A stretch of DNA of 9,366 nucleotides from Pseudomonadota bacterium (GTDB taxonomy: Bacteria > Pseudomonadota > Alphaproteobacteria > Acetobacterales > Acetobacteraceae), in contig JAKBCB010000116.1 of assembly GCA_021808185.1 (NCBI GenBank), forward strand, positions 1-9,366, in the 5' to 3' direction. Position numbers and translations under genes: made by a program. Under the pieces are notes generated by a model. The model ran no database searches. It was not told the origin of the DNA and was given only the letters and a program-made list of their open reading frames with translations. Shown one piece after another: positions 7,551 to 9,366 of the stretch (positions within the stretch are counted from its first letter, which is position 1; each line of letters begins with the position of its first letter).

Positions 7551-8443
7551 GCCGTCGGCCCGTGCTCCCACGCATAGACGCGCCCGGGCTCCGGCTCCCA
7601 CACGCGGGCCGTGTCGATGCCGGGCAGGCCCGCCAATGCGCGGTACTCGGTGCCGAATGCGACAAACTCGGCCGTCTCGGCCATCACCGCCGGCTTGCAG
7701 GCGATCGGGTCACGAAGGACGGCGAACCCGGTGCCAGTGCCCACGACGAACGTGTAGAACCCATCGAGGTCGCGCAGCGCGCCGTGCAGCGCATCGCCAA
7801 GCGAGAGGCCGTCGCGCATCCGCGCCGTCAGATACACGGCGGCGACCTCGGTGTCGTTGTCGGTGGCGAAACCGTAGCCAACACGCTGCAATTCCCGCCG
7901 CAGCCCGTTGTGGTTGGACAGCGAGCCGTTATGGACCAGGCACTGGTCGGGCCCGGTCGAAAACGGGTGGGCGCCGTCGGTGGTGACCGCGGATTCGGTC
8001 GCCATGCGCGTGTGGCCAATGCCGTGCGTGCCGCGCATGTCCCCTAGTCCGAACCCCCGCGCCACGTCGGCCGGCAATCCGACCTCCTTGTACAACTCCA
8101 TGGCGCGACCGCGGCCGACCACCACGGTGTCGGGCGCCTGGGCTGCCAGCGCCGCCCGCGCCCGCGCGTCGTGCTCGGCCGGGACACTCAGCACCGCATG
8201 GCTGCCACGCGTTTGGATGGAACTGTCAGGGATGCCGAGCCGCGCGAGCAGCGCCTCCGGGTCCGTCCCGCCGGGCGGGCGCAGAGTGAACTTCATCGTC
8301 GCGGCATCGGCCGGGGCATAGACGGCAAAACCGGCGCTGTCGGGCCCGCGCTCGGCCAGCGTGCCCAGCATCGCGGCCAGATGCGCGCCCAGCTCCGCCT
8401 CGATGGATGGAGTCTTCGCAAACAGCCCCACGATGCCGCACAT
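7547..8443 (-). CDS. mgsA: N-methylglutamate synthase subunit A (class II glutamine amidotransferase domain, GlxB-like)
   Basis: A 298-residue class II (Ntn-type) amidotransferase. It should hydrolyse the gamma-amide of gamma-glutamylmethylamide, releasing methylamine for transfer on MgsC, as the glutaminase domain of GltB does with glutamine. The start is fixed by chemistry: MCGIVG places a cysteine at position 2 that becomes the N-terminal nucleophile after Met removal. An upstream in-frame ATG at 8497 would add 18 residues and block this. Other family residues are RGPDSAG (32-38), GIGHTRMATES (141-151), HPFS (159-162), CLVHNGSLSNH (168-178, the N-G oxyanion pair) and TDNDTEV (194-200). AAGGGA at 8451-8456 lies 7 bases before the ATG, the clearest ribosome binding site in the operon. 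This is the first gene of the seven-gene run. A GlxB protein acting on glutamine is the alternative. Confidence 0.92.
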   Translation of the reverse strand: MCGIVGLFAKTPSIEAELGAHLAAMLGTLAERGPDSAGFAVYAPADAATMKFTLRPPGGTDPEALLARLGIPDSSIQTRGSHAVLSVPAEHDARARAALAAQAPDTVVVGRGRAMELYKEVGLPADVARGFGLGDMRGTHGIGHTRMATESAVTTDGAHPFSTGPDQCLVHNGSLSNHNGLRRELQRVGYGFATDNDTEVAAVYLTARMRDGLSLGDALHGALRDLDGFYTFVVGTGTGFAVLRDPIACKPAVMAETAEFVAFGTEYRALAGLPGIDTARVWEPEPGRVYAWEHGPTA

Positions 8444-8450
8444 GGTTGCG

Positions 8451-8456
8451 TCCCTT
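8451..8456 (-). promoter_or_regulatory. Ribosome binding site of mgsA
   Basis: AAGGGA on the minus strand, 7 bases before the ATG at 8443. It supports the MCGIVG start over the longer in-frame start at 8497, which lies upstream of this site and of the predicted promoter -10. Confidence 0.75.
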
Positions 8457-8469
8457 GCTTCGTCGAACG

Positions 8470-8497
8470 ACCGTAGCGGCGTGGCCCGGCGAGTCAA
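8470..8497 (-). promoter_or_regulatory. Predicted sigma70-type promoter for the mgs-gmaS-mgd operon
   Basis: On the minus strand, TTGACT (8492-8497, five of six consensus bases) is followed after 16 bases by TACGGT (8470-8475, a weak -10 with TA...T kept). Transcription would start near 8463, leaving a leader of about 20 bases that holds the mgsA ribosome binding site. It is the only clear gap between the regulator and the seven downstream genes, so it is the natural place for their promoter. This is a by-eye match and the -10 is poor. Confidence 0.45.
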
Positions 8498-8500
8498 TGG

Positions 8501-8519
8501 CGCGAAGATGGCTTTCGCG
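8501..8519. repeat. Perfect 6-bp inverted repeat upstream of the operon promoter
   Basis: CGCGAA and TTCGCG flank a 7-base spacer, just after the regulator stop and 3 bases upstream of the predicted -35 element. The 13-base centre-to-centre spacing would fit a dimeric helix-turn-helix protein, so an operator for the adjacent XRE-cupin protein is a reasonable guess. As RNA it could also form a short hairpin after the regulator gene, but no T-run follows, so a rho-independent terminator is unlikely. Confidence 0.5.
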
Positions 8520-8527
8520 TCGGGAAA

Positions 8528-9178
8528 TTATCCATTACGCGCGTATGTGATGATCGAAAGATAGGTCATCGGCAGTTCGTTCAATTCCTCGGGCCCGTGT
8601 GCCGCCGATGCGTCGAACATCAGCGTGTCGCCTGGACCGAGGTCGTATGTCTTGTCGGCGTGGCGGTAGGTGACGCGCCCGGTCAGCATGTAGATCATCT
8701 CGACGCCGGCATGCTGGAACGCGGTATACGGCACAGCTTCTCGCGAGAGCGTGATCAGGTACGGTTCGACCACCAGATCGCCGGACACCGAGTGGCCGAG
8801 CAAGGTGTACTGATGCCCGGCCTTGGTGCCGCGCCGCTCGATCACCACCCCCTGGCCGTGGCGCACATACGAGCAATCGCGCTGTTCCTCGGCGGCGGCG
8901 AAGAACTGCGCGAGCGGCACGTTCAGCGCCGCCGCGACCGCTTGTAGCGTGGAGAGCGAGGCGGAGACCTGCCCGGTCTCGATCTTGGACATCAGGCTGC
9001 CGGAGACGCCGGCCGCCGCCGCCAGATCGGCAGCCTTCAGGCCGAGGCGCGCGCGATGCGCCCGCACCTGCGCGCCGATCGCTTGCTCCAGACTGCGCTG
9101 GCCGATGCCGGGCGCGTTCGATCCGGTGACATACGGATCGCGCTCCGGCGCAGCGCCGTCAGCTTCGTCGTGTTCCAT
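8528..9178 (-). CDS. XRE-family transcriptional regulator with C-terminal cupin sensor domain
   Basis: A 216-residue cytoplasmic regulator with two domains. Residues about 31-87 form an XRE helix-turn-helix; the turn and recognition helix lie around DLAAAAGVSGSLMSKIETGQ (51-70). Residues about 138-212 form a cupin_2 barrel, with H-x3-E at H156/E160, MLTGRVTYRH (164-173) and LGPGDTLMFDASAAHG (180-195), likely binding a small effector. This architecture is common in regulators of amine and amino acid catabolism. Its place directly upstream of the mgs operon suggests it controls that operon in response to a methylated amine or a pathway intermediate; this is inference. ATG 9178 is chosen because GGGGGG (9184-9189) sits 5 bases upstream. 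A longer frame beginning with TTG at 9241 would add 21 residues unlike the family. It lies 64 bases after the upstream gene and may share its transcript. Confidence 0.88.
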   Translation of the reverse strand: MEHDEADGAAPERDPYVTGSNAPGIGQRSLEQAIGAQVRAHRARLGLKAADLAAAAGVSGSLMSKIETGQVSASLSTLQAVAAALNVPLAQFFAAAEEQRDCSYVRHGQGVVIERRGTKAGHQYTLLGHSVSGDLVVEPYLITLSREAVPYTAFQHAGVEMIYMLTGRVTYRHADKTYDLGPGDTLMFDASAAHGPEELNELPMTYLSIITYARNG

Positions 9179-9183
9179 GCATT

Positions 9184-9189
9184 CCCCCC
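9184..9189 (-). promoter_or_regulatory. Ribosome binding site of the XRE-cupin regulator
   Basis: A run of six G on the minus strand, 5 bases before the ATG at 9178. It decides the start in favour of MEHDEADG over the in-frame TTG at 9241 and the ATG at 9232, neither of which has a purine-rich site. In the rest of the 64-base gap (9179-9242) I see no convincing promoter or terminator. Confidence 0.6.
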
Positions 9190-9242
9190 GCCAAAACCCG
9201 ACTGCGTAGCCCGAAACCGGCGCGCGCGTCATCGGGGCCAAA

Positions 9243-9366
9243 TCATTCCGCCGCCGCGCGTTCCGGTGCCAGATGCTGGGTGCCGGTCAGGGCGCGCAGG
9301 ATCGGCATGGTCTGGTGCGCCAGCAGATGCATGTGCCGCCGCCACAGGTCGCGCGGCACCCAGTCG
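9243..9366 (-). CDS. C-terminal fragment, probable luciferase-like flavin-dependent monooxygenase (5' part beyond window)
   Basis: The last 40 codons of a minus-strand gene, ending in TGA at 9243-9245. The tail reads DWVPRDLWRRHMHLLAHQTM and then PILRALTGTQHLAPERAAAE. The pattern of an aspartate-tryptophan-valine turn followed by an amphipathic helix with RRHMxLLAxxxMP resembles the end of bacterial luciferase-like (LLM class) oxidoreductases, such as the limonene-monooxygenase-like group. Those enzymes use reduced flavin and oxygen on varied substrates. Only the tail is visible, so the family call is tentative and the substrate unknown. The gene ends 64 bases before the regulator with no visible terminator, so it may be transcribed with it. 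That would link an oxygenase to amine catabolism. Confidence 0.5.
   Translation of the reverse strand, partial: DWVPRDLWRRHMHLLAHQTMPILRALTGTQHLAPERAAAE

Noticed and set aside
6850..7665. N-terminal extension of mgsC up to 7665 as a fused protein
   Set aside because: The extra residues are an out-of-frame reading of mgsB and mgsA, not a domain. MgsC homology starts at MDTTPRTLPRF (6849).
8501..8519. Rho-independent terminator after the regulator
   Set aside because: The 6-bp stem is GC-rich, but no T-run follows on the minus strand. An operator or minor hairpin is more likely.
1..9366. CRISPR arrays, insertion sequences, tRNA or rRNA genes
   Set aside because: No direct-repeat arrays, transposase motifs, terminal inverted repeats or RNA gene signatures were seen. 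The window is almost fully occupied by coding sequence.

Overview
The window is GC-rich DNA (about two thirds G+C by eye). Its genes are packed head to tail on the minus strand, so they read from the right edge (9366) to the left edge (1). Base composition, gene families and tight operon packing fit a proteobacterium, most likely an alphaproteobacterium. The taxonomy is an impression from protein style, not a measurement.

Layout in transcription order: (1) the last 40 codons of a gene entering from the right, probably a luciferase-like flavin-dependent monooxygenase (9243-9366). (2) An XRE-type regulator with a C-terminal cupin domain (8528-9178). (3) An 84-base gap holding a perfect inverted repeat, a plausible sigma70-type promoter and a good ribosome binding site. 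(4) A seven-gene run with almost no space between genes: class II glutamine amidotransferase-like protein mgsA, GXGXG beta-helix protein mgsB, FMN-binding glutamate-synthase-like protein mgsC, type III glutamine synthetase-like gmaS, then the sarcosine-oxidase-like subunits mgdA (beta), mgdB (delta) and mgdC (alpha). mgdC runs off the left edge. The gamma-type subunit (mgdD) would be expected just outside.

Together these genes encode the known N-methylglutamate pathway for methylated amines. GmaS joins methylamine to glutamate at the cost of ATP, giving gamma-glutamylmethylamide. MgsABC, a glutamate synthase split into three polypeptides, moves the methylamino group to 2-oxoglutarate to make N-methylglutamate. 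MgdABCD oxidises N-methylglutamate back to glutamate and passes the methyl carbon on as formaldehyde or methylene-tetrahydrofolate. The net result is use of methylamine as nitrogen source, and as carbon or energy source if downstream C1 enzymes exist. The assignment rests on having all three modules in one operon: each module alone could be mistaken for GlxBCD, glutamine synthetase III or sarcosine oxidase.

The core system is therefore already described. The less familiar parts are the regulator with its candidate operator and promoter, the monooxygenase-like gene upstream of the regulator, the missing iron-sulfur cysteines in MgsC, and the strict 19-residue repeat in MgsB.
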